DNA from: Pempheris klunzingeri | Taxonomy: Eukaryota; Chordata; Actinopteri; Acropomatiformes; Pempheridae | Assembly: GCF_042242105.1 (NCBI RefSeq) | Contig: NC_092035.1 | Coordinates: forward strand, 5,724,977 to 5,788,976 | DNA: 64,000 bases | Direction of reading: 5' to 3' | In this document: in pieces, positions 1-11,460 of the stretch | Position numbering within the stretch: the stretch's first letter is position 1 | Layout: each line of letters begins with the position of its first letter | The notes under the pieces: model-generated | Told to the model about the DNA's origin: nothing | Seen by the model: only the letters and a program-made list of their open reading frames with translations | The model's database searches: none | Program-made: the position numbers and the translations under genes

Positions 1-117
1 TCCAACCTGACCAACCTTCTAAACTGCTTCTGCTCCCAGTTTAATGTTGGAACAAATTCTCCTGAAAGAAAATTAAGTAAAAAGAATGAAAAATTACATA
101 AAACTTCCCTTTTCTGT

Positions 118-190
118 GACCGCGTGGCCTAATGGATAAGGCGTCTGACTTCGGATCAGAAGATTGAGGGTTCGAGTCCCTTCGTGGTTG
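118..190 (+). tRNA. tRNA-Arg (anticodon TCG)
   Basis: The 73-base sequence folds as a full cloverleaf. The acceptor arm GACCGCG pairs with CGTGGTT, allowing G-T pairs, and the D arm is GCC...GGC. The anticodon stem TCTGA/TCAGA encloses loop CTTCGGA, giving anticodon TCG. The T arm contains TTCGAGT. There is no intron. A good B box (GGTTCGAGTCC) should support Pol III transcription. It sits in an intron of atp7b, in the same direction, about 310 bases before a tRNA-Ile. A nearly identical copy lies inverted at 10938-11010. Confidence 0.95.
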
Positions 191-503
191 TAAACTCCAG
201 TCCTCATTCTAACTTGATGAAACTGTTGGGTGCAACACTGTCTCTAGTTATGGAGCATTATTACACAGTATAAAAAGAAATAGGAGTAGAGGTTTTACTG
301 TACAGAAACAAATACCAAGAAGTACATAGCCGCTTATTTTAACGTACAATCCTAGAGATCTTCCATGTAAACTAATTCCACTGCACCGACACCAAGCTGG
401 GAGGTGGTTGCTGACTGTGACATCCTAAAACAGGTCTCAGTTTGGTCGTTCTTTGCAGGTCAATTTTGGAAGAAAACGTTAAGACAAAACTCTGTCCAGT
501 GAA
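191..503 (+). repeat. Spacer of the duplicated tRNA-Arg/tRNA-Ile unit
   Basis: No gene is visible here. The spacer between the two tRNAs matches, in reverse orientation, the sequence at about 10628-10937 and in part 11204-11460. Shared blocks include the one beginning GTAAACTCCAGTCCTCATTC just after tRNA-Arg and the one with ACCAAGCTGGGAGGTGG before tRNA-Ile. Homology also continues upstream of tRNA-Arg, where CTCCCAGTTTAATGTTGGAA occurs in both places. The duplicated unit therefore includes flanking DNA and not only the tRNAs. Confidence 0.8.
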
Positions 504-577
504 GGCCGGTTAGCTCAGATGGTTAGAGCGTGGTGCTAATAACGCCAAGGTCATGGGTTCGACCCCCATACTGGCCA
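504..577 (+). tRNA. tRNA-Ile (anticodon AAT)
   Basis: This 74-base cloverleaf has acceptor GGCCGGT paired with ACTGGCC and a discriminator A. The anticodon stem TGGTG/CGCCA encloses loop CTAATAA, giving anticodon AAT (AAU, usually edited to IAU). The T arm has GGGTTCGACCCCC. It is intronless and ends just before a pyrimidine-rich stretch. It is the + strand partner of tRNA-Arg at 118-190 and has an intact inverted copy at 11130-11203. Confidence 0.95.
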
Positions 578-1138
578 CTCCTTAGCAACCGTGTTGTTGT
601 AGTGTGCTGTGTTTCGCATGGATTTCAACAGTCTGAAAATTGTTTTATTTACCCTAAGATCCCTTATTTTCCCCCCAAATTTGAATTTGAATAGAAAAAA
701 ATTTACTTTTATATTAATTTTGATATTTGACAAACCCATTATCAATTTAAGGTGTTATTAAGGTTGAGCTTCAGGGCTCTGAAATGCTTTCATGTGCAAA
801 TGAATGATATTCTAAGGGATTCTTATTCAGTAATCAGGTAATTAATACTCCTTACATAGACAAAATATAATGACAGTGATGATCTTTATTGAAAAATGTC
901 ATCTCAACTTAAAGTATGAAAAGGAGTGGCTTTCATGGTATATTTTTAAGAGTTCTTACTCTCTTGAAAAGCCCTTAAACCATCCTGATAATCCAATAAT
1001 TCTTTCTTTGCGAGCCATTATTTTATCCATTAACTATCCCCTTAAAATCACATTAAACTATATTAGTCCTCTTTGCTCCAAATTTCACTTATCTCACAGA
1101 CATTGAGCTTCATTTTTACAGTATCTCCTCTCCCTCAG
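578..1138 (+). other. Intron sequence of atp7b, no other gene seen
   Basis: This AT-rich stretch lies between tRNA-Ile and the first atp7b exon in the window. It ends in a pyrimidine-rich tract and a CAG acceptor at 1136-1138. Short open frames here show no family resemblance. Confidence 0.6.
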
Positions 1139-3892
1139 GTGAGCCTCTGCCTTACTCTGTACTGATTGGGAACAGAGAATGGATGAGGAGGAACGGCCAC
1201 CACATCGAAGCAGACGTCGATGCCGCCATGTCCAGCCACGAGAGCAAAGGCCAGACTGCCATCCTGGTGGCTATCGATGGTGAGAAGGAAACACACAAGC
1301 AAAAAACAAGTGACGCTGACTTTTCAGACTCATCCTCCTCATCGCATGTGTCTCCTCTGCAGGTGTGCTGTGCGCCATGTTGGCCATTGCGGACACAGTG
1401 AAGGCAGAGTCGGCGCTGGCAGTGCACACACTCCACAGCAAAGGGATTGAGGTGGTTATGATAACAGGAGACAACAGACGCACAGCAAAAGCCATAGCGG
1501 CGCAGGTAAAAGTCACATTAATGGAGGGTTTTATTACCAAATGTGTGACGTGAAATGAAATAAGTTTCTGTTTGATCACAGGTGGGGATCAGGAAGGTGT
1601 TTGCAGAGGTGCTGCCTTCACATAAGGTGGCAAAAGTGCAAGAGCTGCAGGAGCAAGGCCTGCGAGTGGCCATGGTGGGAGACGGCGTCAACGACTCGCC
1701 CGCCCTTGCCCGCGCCGACGTGGGCATCGCCATCGGCACGGGCACCGACGTGGCCATAGAGGCGGCCGACATCGTCCTCATCCGAGTAGGTGACGCGCTG
1801 AGACGGAACGGTCTGCGTGGGGACACATTAACGCCTTTAAACCGTCTTTTTTACACTCCGCAGAACGACCTGCTGGATGTGGTGGCCAGCATTGAGCTGT
1901 CGAAGAAGACGGTGCAAAGGATAAGGATCAACTTTGTCTTCGCCCTCATCTACAACCTCCTTGGAATACCAATCGCTGCAGGTGATTCTACACCAAGTGA
2001 CATCTTTGTATTTTTACAGAAAGAACTTCCACTGAATTTGATTTGAAAGGACAAATGTTTTTTATTAACAAGGTTTCTTTTGTACTGTAAACATTTGGAG
2101 GACACCTAACAAGGCACCAGCCAGTAAAAAAGTTTTGTTTATTTCCCTAAAAGTCTCCATAATTACAGACATATATGCAATTCAGGAATCGTTTGTCTTC
2201 CCTTCTTTTGCCTCAAAACAGTCAGATAATAAGATAATAATATCTGTGTGTTTATCCACCGTATGTGTGAAAGGTATGAAAGTTTCTCTCCTCTGTTGGT
2301 TGCAGGCGTGTTCATGCCTGCTGGCCTTGTGCTTCAACCCTGGATGGGCTCTGCAGCGATGGCTGCCTCGTCTGTTTCAGTTGTTCTGTCTTCTTTGCTG
2401 CTGAAAATGTGAGTTCCATCAAGAGAGGAAAGGATGAGAGAATAAGATTACACCTGATCCTCATGGAGAAATTAATAGATCATAATGTACCAGATAGAAT
2501 ATTATTAGTATTATTAAGTTATTATTAAGTAGCAAAACGCCAGGCCACTGTGGCCGCACCCACCAGTGATGCCACAGTGTGCGGTCAGCAAAAACCAGAT
2601 TTTCAGCTGCTCCTGAAAGACACCCAACAATGCACGATGCATTTCAAATATTCAAGACATCCTTAAGAATACGTAAACAATATATACGTAAAAACATTAA
2701 ATCAAACTTCTTGCTGGTTTAAAACTCCACAGGCCAGCTGGAGGTCGTTCTTTAAGGAAACAATAGCAGCAGTGTTTTTGTTGACAGAAAATAAGGAGTA
2801 GGAGGGAAAGTAAGGAGGAAAACAGATTGTAAGCACTTGTGGGATCATAAAAAATGTGTGGTATGTTTGGTAGGCTGCATTTGGAAGTACAGAGGGAAGA
2901 AAATCCATATGTAAAGCTAGATTATGTAACGTTTGATGACCGGTGGCCTCTGCTGACACAAATGGTAATTACAGGACGCTGGCATGTTTAATTCTGTTGA
3001 TATCTGCCTGACAAAAGGTACCACACTATTCTAACAAGAGCAAAGACATTCGAAAGGGAGCAGACTTTAACAACAAGACCAGACCTTAATGACCTGCTAA
3101 CAGTAGACAAGCAACTTCTGTGTTCTGATAGTGTGATACAATGGTGTTTAAACAGAAAGGATCTTCTCTCTCTCTGCCTTAATTTTATATATTTTATATA
3201 TATTCTTATACTTCAAATAACAATCTGAGCCTGTCAGTGGCAAACACGAGCACTTTTAGTGGATCTACTTTGATTGGGTGCAATTGCCCTGAAGGATTAA
3301 ATTGCAGCAATTACAGTTTGTTCACTGTTGAGCCAATTCCAAAAGTACCTCCCAATGGTTTCAAACCCAAAATATGTAAAAACAGGACCCAGGTGTAAAA
3401 ATACTGAAGTTATAAGTACAAAAATTAATCAATTCCTCTTATTTTCCTGTCAAAAAACCTCAGAAATCAGAAATGCTGGTTGTTTATCATCCAATGATGC
3501 ACACTGTATTTGCATTCTGTATTTTTCCTCCTCTGGCACGACTTTTGCTGCTGCGATGGTCTTGTTCATTATAATTTTCATCACATTTCATCATCTCATA
3601 TATCAGGCGAATATAATAACCTTCTGCTTGCTCCAGGTACAAGAAAACCTCGGTGGAGCTGTACGAGGTGCGTGCACGGGGCCAAATGAGGAGCCTTCGG
3701 TCGTCGCAGATCAGCACACATCTGGGTCTCCCCAGCGGAGCTCGGGAACAACTGAGCCAAAGCAGCGGCGTCTCGCCTGCCCTCTCCGGTCGACCACCCA
3801 GCCAGGGACCACCGTCCATGATGGCTGTCCAGGAGCAACAGGACCGCTGCTCCCTCCTGGACCACCAGACTGCAGAGGACCTGAACGTGTAG
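1139..3892 (+). CDS. atp7b: Copper-transporting P1B-type ATPase, C-terminal exons (ATP7B-like)
   Basis: This is the 3' part of a P-type ATPase that exports Cu(I) from the trans-Golgi or at the cell surface. Coding exons are 1139-1279, 1363-1505, 1582-1785, 1864-1981, 2306-2408 and 3637-3892; each junction is GT/AG and the phases agree, giving about 320 residues and stop TAG. Visible motifs are TGDN (1464-1475) and the hinge GDGVND (1678-1695) of the P domain. The last two membrane helices follow, with YN (TM7) and MAASS (TM8), which in this family bind copper. The tail has a dileucine (CSLLD), used for trafficking in ATP7 proteins. Segments such as [15 protein letters not shown] and SSQISTHLG resemble ATP7B more than ATP7A, though I cannot exclude atp7a. 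The phosphorylation motif DKTG and the metal-binding N terminus must lie left of the window. Confidence 0.88.
2409..3636 (+). other. Last intron of atp7b
   Basis: This intron runs from donor GTGAGT to acceptor CTCCAG and separates the TM8 exon from the exon for the cytosolic tail. It is much longer than the preceding introns (about 76-324 bases). It is AT-rich, and I see no gene or clear repeat in it. Confidence 0.7.
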
Positions 3893-6800
3893 TGAAGGGA
3901 AAAGGGAAGAAGGACTGAGACGTCACAGTTTCTTTAATGATTCACTGAAGCTCTTTGTGTAATATTTCCATGTATTTATGTAAATAGTCTTTTTTTTATT
4001 ATTATTTTAATGTGACACTTGTTCTGCTCATTCTCCTTTAGTCTAAACCACCACTGTTGGTGGCTCCGAGGACACAAAGTCAACACCACTCTATCACTTT
4101 CTTTTAGGGAAAAGGTCTAAAAATGAAGCTCATTTTTGTTCTATTTTCATGCAAGGTGACAGAAGCCACGTAAATCAAAGCTGCAATATGAAATAGGCGT
4201 GTCACACAAATCCTAAATCACTGCTGTACAAATGCACTTTCACAACAGTTGTAACTTAAAGTAAAGCCACTCTGTCTCTTTGGATAAGACTGTGGCGGTG
4301 GGATTTCTGGCCTGGGAGTCTCAGGTTATAAATAATGCAGGAGCTGATAGTGAAAAAATCCACATTTTCTTGAATGTGTGTTTGTGTCTTTTTCTCTGAT
4401 TTTGTGCTTTAATTGGAAGTTTGCACATCCTGGTGCGGAGCTGCCACTCAGACTGAGAGAAAACACATTGTTTATGTTCTCAAACAAAGCTTCACAAGTG
4501 TAAAGTGCTCATGTTATATTTAGAAGTGAGGAAGAAGAAGATGATGAGGCGCTCTGGACCTTTGAAATGCATTTTGAGCTGTGAGGATAATTAACGGAGT
4601 AGATTTATCAGATGACTGAGAAAGAATCAGCTGCATATTTTGTAGCGCTGAATCACAAGTGAACAGATATTTGTGGGATATGAATGTGACTGAACCACGC
4701 AACAGAGCAGCAGATATTTTGATACAAAGCAGGAAAAGCACAGGTGTAATCAGGAACAGTGGTGAGGTGCATGTTGGGATATCATCACAGTTATTGGTGA
4801 CACCTGTGCTCCTCTCTGCTAAGCTGAACTGAAAGAAACATGTAGAAACATGGCTGCTCGTGTCCCCTCGCCTTCAGGTAAACGTGCCACTGGATCATTT
4901 CACTTCGAGCTAATTTGATTATGTGACAGTTTGCTTTGCTGTTAGAGAGAAGAGTCATCACAGCCTCGTAAACTGGTATTTCTTTTATTATTACACAATA
5001 TAAATCATTTTTTTTATATTTGACGTGCTGAGTCAAAGGCAACTAGACTTTCTAAAGACTTTATGTCATTTTCAGACAGTGAAGAAGGAGTCCAGGGAGC
5101 GTCTGATCCTGTTAGACTAGTCGTGAGCTTGTGGTTGCGACATGAGAGGTCATGGTCGCCATATGCTCGGCGCTCAGGTGGTTATGGTGTGTGTGAGAAC
5201 ACTGTTGCTAGGCAATGCTGCACGGCAACATGGCTGCCAAAAGACACCTGGCTGTTGGCGTGTAGACGGCAGTTTAGCAAGCTGGCAACGTAGGTAATGG
5301 AGGTAAAAGCAGGAAATATGAGGCAGTTGGGAAAATCAGTATTTTCCTCAGACATAAGATTACTAAGAAAAACTCACATATCTTTAACAACTAAAAAGAA
5401 TATATGTTAACTTACCATCAAACTACAATGGCCTCCGCCATTTTTTAAATCTTTAAAAACACATCACAGCTCATGAACTCTATTTCTACTTCCCAACTTG
5501 TGTATACCACCGAAGGGGGGGTTCATATAGATTCTTATTGTGAAAACCATAAACACGACCCTGTTTTGAAGGCACCAAGTGAGCTGCGTTAGTTATTCTA
5601 ACGGGGATCAGGGGCACACACTCCTCACAGGCTCTCCTGGTGTGACTTATAAAAGAGGTGATCCAAAAGGAGCGATTGAGAGAGTCTGTGTAACACCTCA
5701 GGAATGACTGCATAGAGTGGGAATGATCGTCAGCTGTGGGAAGATACAAAATTTGTCAGAAGCAGCCCCCCGGTTGTGACATCAGGGGGTTTCAGACGCC
5801 GTTCGACCATCTGAAAAGCTTCTTTGAACCCCACTGACCCCTTCAGCCGCTGTGTTGAGCTGTTTCGCGCTTGTTCAGCAAATAATTTGTCTCTGCATTA
5901 AATAGGTCTCCACATCCACCTGACTGCATATATTGTTGCTCAGCTTGTGTTTAGGTTCAGCAGCTTGTGTTTTCAGAGCTGGTGGGGTTTGAAGAGTAAA
6001 TGTAGATGCTACAGCACATCCAGCCTTGTCTCTGACTTGGCACTCAGCTATCCTATGACGTGGAGGCTGCAGACATTATCCTTCTGTTGGTTGTTCTGAA
6101 GGGAGACATTTTACTGATGCACAAATTATTGATTGCGTCTCCTCTTGCGGTGTTTTATCAGTGTGCAAACACACATAAACTCGAGCTCAGTAGGGTGCCA
6201 AGATGTGTTTTAGAGCATTGTTGCATGAGCATACAGCACCCTGGGGAGTCCTTTGCTTGCTCAGCTATGCATCTGTAATGGTGCCAAGTTTGAGGCTGAT
6301 ACATTCAAGCCTGCAGCTGGGCGCATCTCCAGACCGCCAGGAGTACCCACAGACACAGTCCGATGGTCTTGGAGCGAAAATGCCCTCTGACAGACGATGA
6401 GAAGGTGTTAGCTTCATTTATTTATTTATTTATTTGGGAGCATATAATGTGGAGAGCAGGAAAAAAACACACGATTGTCAAAAATCTGTGGTCCGTGCCC
6501 TTGACTTTTCAGCATTAGCATGCAAATCCTGTGACAACTTGACAAGTCAAAGAGGATCAAGTTGAGCTTCCATCTAAGATGTTAGGATGTCCAATTAGTC
6601 CACTGTACCATAGGTAAGAGTACATTTCCTTACAGGACACAGAGTAACATACATTATGAGACTGGCCTTTAATAATTCCTCTTCATGAAGACAGAAGTGT
6701 CAGTGGTTTGTGAGGCGTACAGCAGATCTGCGTAGCCTGTAGTGTGTTTGCTTAACTTTGATAGCTTTGATAGAAACGCCGGCGGCACACAGTCATGTAT

Positions 6801-7261
6801 TGTAAACTCATTTAAACATTTGCACACACGGCCATGAGCGTGGAAACCCCCGAGTGAAGATTTTTGGCTATCGTGCAAAGGCAGCAGCCCTCTGACCCAA
6901 GAGCAGAGGAGGAAAGGATTAAGTGTACTTACAACAGACCAGAGGGATTAAACATTTCACTCTGCAAAGGTACACTTTGCTGTGATATAGTTGTTTTCAG
7001 CTTTTCTTTCACAGATATAAACGAGCTCTTTATTGTGTGCTGCCCAGCTCCAGGGCTGCAGCAGCCTCTGATAAATGACCTCCCCAGCCACTGGTTATAA
7101 TGGCCGCTGAGGACACCGACTGGTCTGTCTGCCTCTGCAGCAAGTGTACCGTGAATATAAAAGAGAGGTTAAATTCTGAAAAGCACACTGAGCTATGTTA
7201 ACAATATGTTTTTATCATGAAGTGTGACCTCTAACTAGGTTGTGAGTCCGGTACACTTATG
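3893..7261. other. atp7b 3' untranslated region grading into intergenic DNA
   Basis: Sequence just after the TAG stop is presumably atp7b 3'UTR, but I find no convincing poly(A) signal to fix its end. The rest holds only short, unrecognised open frames. A TTTA tract lies at about 6416-6435. The stretch near 5020-5470 looks like a worn interspersed repeat, but I cannot assign a family. Confidence 0.4.
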
Positions 7262-7338
7262 AAGCTCCCCAGCTGGGACTCAAACCGACAGCTCCTGGCT
7301 TAAGAGGCCAGTTCCTCACCCATTAGGCCACTGGAACT
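7262..7338 (-). pseudogene. tRNA-like sequence, probably a degenerate tRNA or tRNA-derived repeat
   Basis: Read on the - strand, it has a D-arm-like GGCCTAATGG and a good five-pair anticodon stem CTGGC/GCCAG around loop CTCTTAA (apparent anticodon CTT). A T-loop-like TTTGAGTCC follows. The T stem has mismatches, and the acceptor pairs only through G-T and mismatched positions. It may be a dead tRNA or the head of a tRNA-derived SINE. I see no SINE body. Confidence 0.5.
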
Positions 7339-8705
7339 GTGTTATGAATGTAATTATACATTCAAAATCACTGTTGTAACAGCAGGATGCTGCTCATGGT
7401 GTCATGTTTGGGTGTCCACCTACTTTTGGCTAGAGTGTGTCTCATTATCCCTTTCTGCCTCTTGTCATAGACTCACATACATATGATTCATCCAGAATCA
7501 AAAAGCATGTCAGATAGCAGGATTTATTTGTGTATTTTTTTTTAAGTCTGGCTCTGTCTCGCATGTTTCAGACACTTGGTATCTTGGAGAATTCCTTCTG
7601 AACTGAGTGGCCCTCTCACAGCATGTTCGCCCACCAACTCCTGTGCAACACTGTGATGACTGTGATGATAGCGAATGAGTCTCTCTCTGCCTCTCTGAAG
7701 CCAAAACACTTCGACTTCCTTCAAGATTTTAAACTGAAAGACCGCTCTGTGGGAATCTCTCAACTTTTTTGTCGCATTGTGCTTTTCTTTGTTTGCACCT
7801 CCTTTTTACTCTCTTTCTGCTTCTTAATTGCCCATTAAAACACTGAGATGTGCTCACAGGATGCGTCCTCCGTGGGAAGATGGATGTAGGCCTGGATGGG
7901 AAAAGAAATATGGTGACAAAAACACACACTCGCTCACAATCTTCATCTTGGAGGATGCGTCCTGAGCCTCATTACCATGCACTCCCTGTGCACTTTTGGA
8001 GAACAGGCGGTCACCACGAGACATTATGTGCTCAACAACAGGAGTTTGTATTCATTGCAGGGTTTTGTTTGCTTCTCCACTCGTGTGTCATCACGCATCT
8101 ATATGTGTTCCACCCACTGTCGCCCATCCTCAGAAACAATTTCGCCTAAAATGAAAGTCTCCAAGAACAGAGCAACATCACTCTTGGAGAAAGTAATCGG
8201 TTACGAAAGAATAATAAGCACCAACACAAAAACATGTAATGCGGCTGCTACTTTAAAGGGTAAAACGTGTTCATGTGCACAAGCATGCAATGAATATGAA
8301 AGTGGTCATTAGCTGGAAGCACTTAATCCAATTAAGGTGGATCTATTTTCATGACAACTTAATTGAATCAGGTGTGTGGAGGCAGGCTGCTACAATAACA
8401 CTGTAGGACAGCTGCTAGCATGGACGTATAAATTACCTTAATAAACTTCTCAAAGGACCACATGGGCTTTTTAGGAGTCACCTTAACCACCAAGCGATGA
8501 AAGGGCTGACACGGGTTAGTTTTAAGCTTGCAACACGTTAGCTAAAGCAGTAAATAAAGAGTTTTAAAACTCACTGAAGCGTGAAAGCATCGATGGCGAG
8601 TTTATTTCAATCAAAGAAAAGATCCCTACAGAGATATACCTGTTAGATCCTTTTTGTTTGACCAAAAATAGCTTTTTTCAGTAGTTTTTGTACCCACCAG
8701 TCGTT
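7339..8705. other. Intergenic, no gene recognised
   Basis: This DNA between the atp7b 3' end and the convergent lrrc3-like gene has several open frames under 115 codons, with no recognisable motifs and no splice context. Nothing else stands out. Confidence 0.5.
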
Positions 8706-8905
8706 CCATCCATCCATTATCTATACCGCTTATCCTACAGGTCACGGGGGATTGATACCAATCCCAGCTGTCTTTGGGCGAGAGGCGGCCAACACATAGA
8801 GACAGACAGCCATTCACACTCACACCTACAGGCAATTTAGAGTCACCTATTAATCTAACCTGCATGTTATTGGACTGTGTGTACTTGGAGAGAAACATTG
8901 CAAAC
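8706..8905 (+). repeat. Teleost interspersed repeat (LINE-tail/SINE-like), internally deleted
   Basis: It begins with CCATCCATCCATTATCTATA and continues with CCGCTTATCC, GGGCGAGAGGCGG, CACATAGAGACAGACAGCC, TTCACACTCACACCTA and AATTTAGAGTCACC. I know these blocks, in this order, from a very abundant teleost repeat. Compared with the usual form, the part between GAGGCGG and CACATAGAG is missing. It carries no coding sequence. Confidence 0.65.
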
Positions 8906-10559
8906 CCAAAACATGTAAAATTAGGGTCCAAGTTATATACTTGAGTACCTGATTTACATTTAATGCACATACATGAGAGTGGTATTGATCCTCTCGTCCA
9001 AGTATAGAATAACATAATGAGTTTTAATCTCTACTTCTGAAAATGACACACCTCCTTAAAATAAAGTAATGTGAATATATACAAAATATAGTATGATAAC
9101 TTTTGTTCACGCCCATAAAAAAAAGAATAGACTCGCAATACTTTCAATGTAGCAATAAGTGGTATATGATGCACAGTACAGTATGACTTAATGATAACAC
9201 GGGAAAGGCACAAATAAGGATTCTCCACCTGCGTGACTGGTAGGTGAGGTGTCTTTTTCAGACTGGAGGTGCTGACAAGATATTGATAGATAAGCCTCAG
9301 CTCAGTTACATTCATTTACATGGATAAATTTAACCTTAGCCCTCCTGCTCAGAGGAGGAGAAAATAAAATTCTTCCGTCCTTGGAAAGGAAACTCTAGCT
9401 GTGCTGTACATTATATATTCAGCAACTTTCCGTCAACTTAAAAAAAAAAAGTTATCCCGAAACCAAATTGTTTTGAAAGAAAGAGACAGACAGGTCACGA
9501 CTTAAGGACACCACAGTATAAATATCCTTCTCATTCTCTGTCTCTCCTGCAGGTGTTTGAACCTTGAACAGTGATCCGTGAAGGTGCTGCGCCTCACATC
9601 AGCTCTGACCGATAAAGGTGTGTGTGTGTGTGTGTGGATGAGCCTTGTAAGAAGTCAGTGTGACAGAGACATGTTTTTTTTTTATAAACTGAAAGAAGGA
9701 TTGGAGCTGAAAGCAGATTTTAAAATGCAGATTTTATTCCTGCTTTGGCTGAAAATATGGGTGTAATTTAATTTCAGTTTGGACAAGACTTTGGCAGTGT
9801 TTTCATCTTGGGCAACCTTCCACTTTACCTTTATTGTTCCAAATATGACATGTTTTAGACTTTGACAGTGACATCTGCCCAGTGACTCCCTAACAGATGT
9901 TCAGATTGTTGAAAACATATATTTTAATCAGTGGACTAGTCATATGCAGCTTTGGCTGTTCAGCTGCTGTTAAAGGATATTTTTACAATGGAATTCTCAC
10001 AAATGTTTTACATCTCACATGTACTCTTTGAGCTGTGGGTCTTCTTTCCACGGTAGTTAGGCAGCAAGCATGCTAACAATAAAACTCCTCCAACGATATC
10101 CCTCTGCAAGTGCAATGCCAGTTTTGAGCTGTGTTAAAATAAATCATTATGGCTAAGCTGCATAGTCACAGTTATTTGTGCAACAAATCAGGAAAGAAAG
10201 CACCGCTGCTGTTCTGTTTTCGAGGCATTCCTGCTGTGCCAGCCACAAAAACAGTTGCCCCCATTCTTCTGATATACAATTAAATGCTTTGTTTTTTAAG
10301 CAACATGCTGAAACATACCTGTTTATCCAGGCTGCCATTAAGGACTGTTTTACCATGGCATTATTTTCAATATGGAGTCAGGTGAACCACCTTGCACCTT
10401 AGCATGGATGAAGGGGACAGTGTTTACAATTATGTTGACCAATGTGTGACCATGTCCCAGCTTAGCGTGGGTGGATACCACTCAAATCTACTAGTTAGTA
10501 CTAGCTTTTCATGTGAGTAGGATGGTACTGAAAAAAGCCTGTGGTAAACTAGGTGTTTT
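8906..10559. other. Intergenic, with a small MITE fragment and a GT microsatellite
   Basis: At about 8975-9000, GAGTGGTATTGATCCTCTCG matches the right part of the MITE at 25687-26245, so it is probably a fragment of that family. A GT tract lies at about 9617-9634. No gene is visible. Confidence 0.45.
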
Positions 10560-10627
10560 TGGCCAGTATGGGGGTCGAACCCATGACATTATTAGCACCA
10601 CGCTCTAACCATCTGAGCTAACCCACC
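10560..10627 (-). pseudogene. tRNA-Ile(AAT) pseudogene with a 6-base deletion
   Basis: It aligns along its whole length with the two intact tRNA-Ile copies but lacks 6 bases, so the 3' half of the anticodon stem and the variable region are gone. The acceptor 5' end also reads GGTGGGT where the intact copies have GGCCGGT, which breaks pairing. The AAT loop and T arm survive. It is the decayed Ile member of the inverted tRNA unit. Confidence 0.85.
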
Positions 10628-10937
10628 TTCGCTGGGCATAGTTTTGTCTTTACATTTTTCTTCCAAAGTCGACCTGCAAAGAAAAAACTAAATTTGATCT
10701 CTTTTTGGATGTTAGAGTCGGGCGAGTCCACCCCCAGCTTGGTGTCTGTAGAGGGGAATTAGCTTACATGGACGACCTCTAGGGTTGTACGTTATGATTA
10801 ATGGAGTTGATGGCCATATGATATTTGTTTCTGCACAGCAAAATCCATTTGATAAATGTATGATACCTACACACTTGTAGCAGATAGCTGCGTTGCACCC
10901 AACAGTTTCATCTAGTTAGAATGAGGACTGGAGTTTA
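10628..10937 (-). repeat. Inverted copy of the tRNA-Arg/Ile spacer
   Basis: It matches, in reverse complement and with many substitutions and small indels, the spacer at 191-503. No gene is present. Confidence 0.75.
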
Positions 10938-11010
10938 CAACCACGAAGGGACTCGAACCCTCAATCTTCTGATTCGAAGTCAGACGCCTTATCCATTAGG
11001 CCACGCGGTC
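10938..11010 (-). tRNA. tRNA-Arg (anticodon TCG), inverted copy
   Basis: The 73 bases match tRNA-Arg at 118-190 except in the anticodon loop, which reads CTTCGAA against CTTCGGA (base after the anticodon A instead of G). All stems remain paired and the B box is intact, so it is predicted functional. Its 5' flank also matches that of the first copy. Confidence 0.93.
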
Positions 11011-11129
11011 ACAGAAAAGGGAAGTTCTATGTAATTTTTTTTTTTGTTCCAACATTAAACTGGGAGCAGTTTTTGGTATTGGTAGCAGCAGGATGATGCA
11101 GAAAGATGGGTCTGGCAAAACAGTCTTTC

Positions 11130-11203
11130 TGGCCAGTATGGGGGTCGAACCCATGACCTTGGCGTTATTAGCACCACGCTCTAACCAGCTGAGCTAACCG
11201 GCC
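11130..11203 (-). tRNA. tRNA-Ile (anticodon AAT), inverted copy
   Basis: This is an intact 74-base cloverleaf nearly identical to 504-577, differing by one base in the D loop (AGCTGG in place of AGATGG). Acceptor, anticodon and T arms pair. It is upstream of tRNA-Arg on the - strand, so the order here is Ile, Arg, pseudo-Ile, as expected of a tandem Arg-Ile array cut at its ends. Confidence 0.94.
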
Positions 11204-11460
11204 TTCACTGGACAGAGTTTTGTCCTCACATTTTCTTCCAAAGTCGACCTGCAAAGAACGAACAAATTCAGATCTGTTTTAGGATGTCAAAATCAGGTGC
11301 AACCACCTCCCAGCTTGGTGTCTGTGGAGGGGAATTAACTTACATAGAAGACTTCTAGGGTTGTAAGTTATGATTAGCAGAGTTGATGGACACATACTTC
11401 ACGGTATTTGTGTCTGCTCAGCAAAACCCATCTGATAATATGTATGAATGGACCACACCG
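11204..11460 (-). repeat. Second inverted copy of the tRNA-unit spacer
   Basis: It repeats elements of the spacer, such as TCTTCCAAAGTCGACCTGCA, ACCTCCCAGCTTGGTGTCTG and the GGGTTGTAAGTTATGATTA-like block, which are also found at 10628-10937. Homology fades near 11460, before any tRNA-Arg is reached. Confidence 0.75.

Noticed and set aside
3328-3918. A 196-codon + strand frame ending in the atp7b last exon region
   Set aside because: It runs through intron and then reads the final atp7b exon in the wrong frame.
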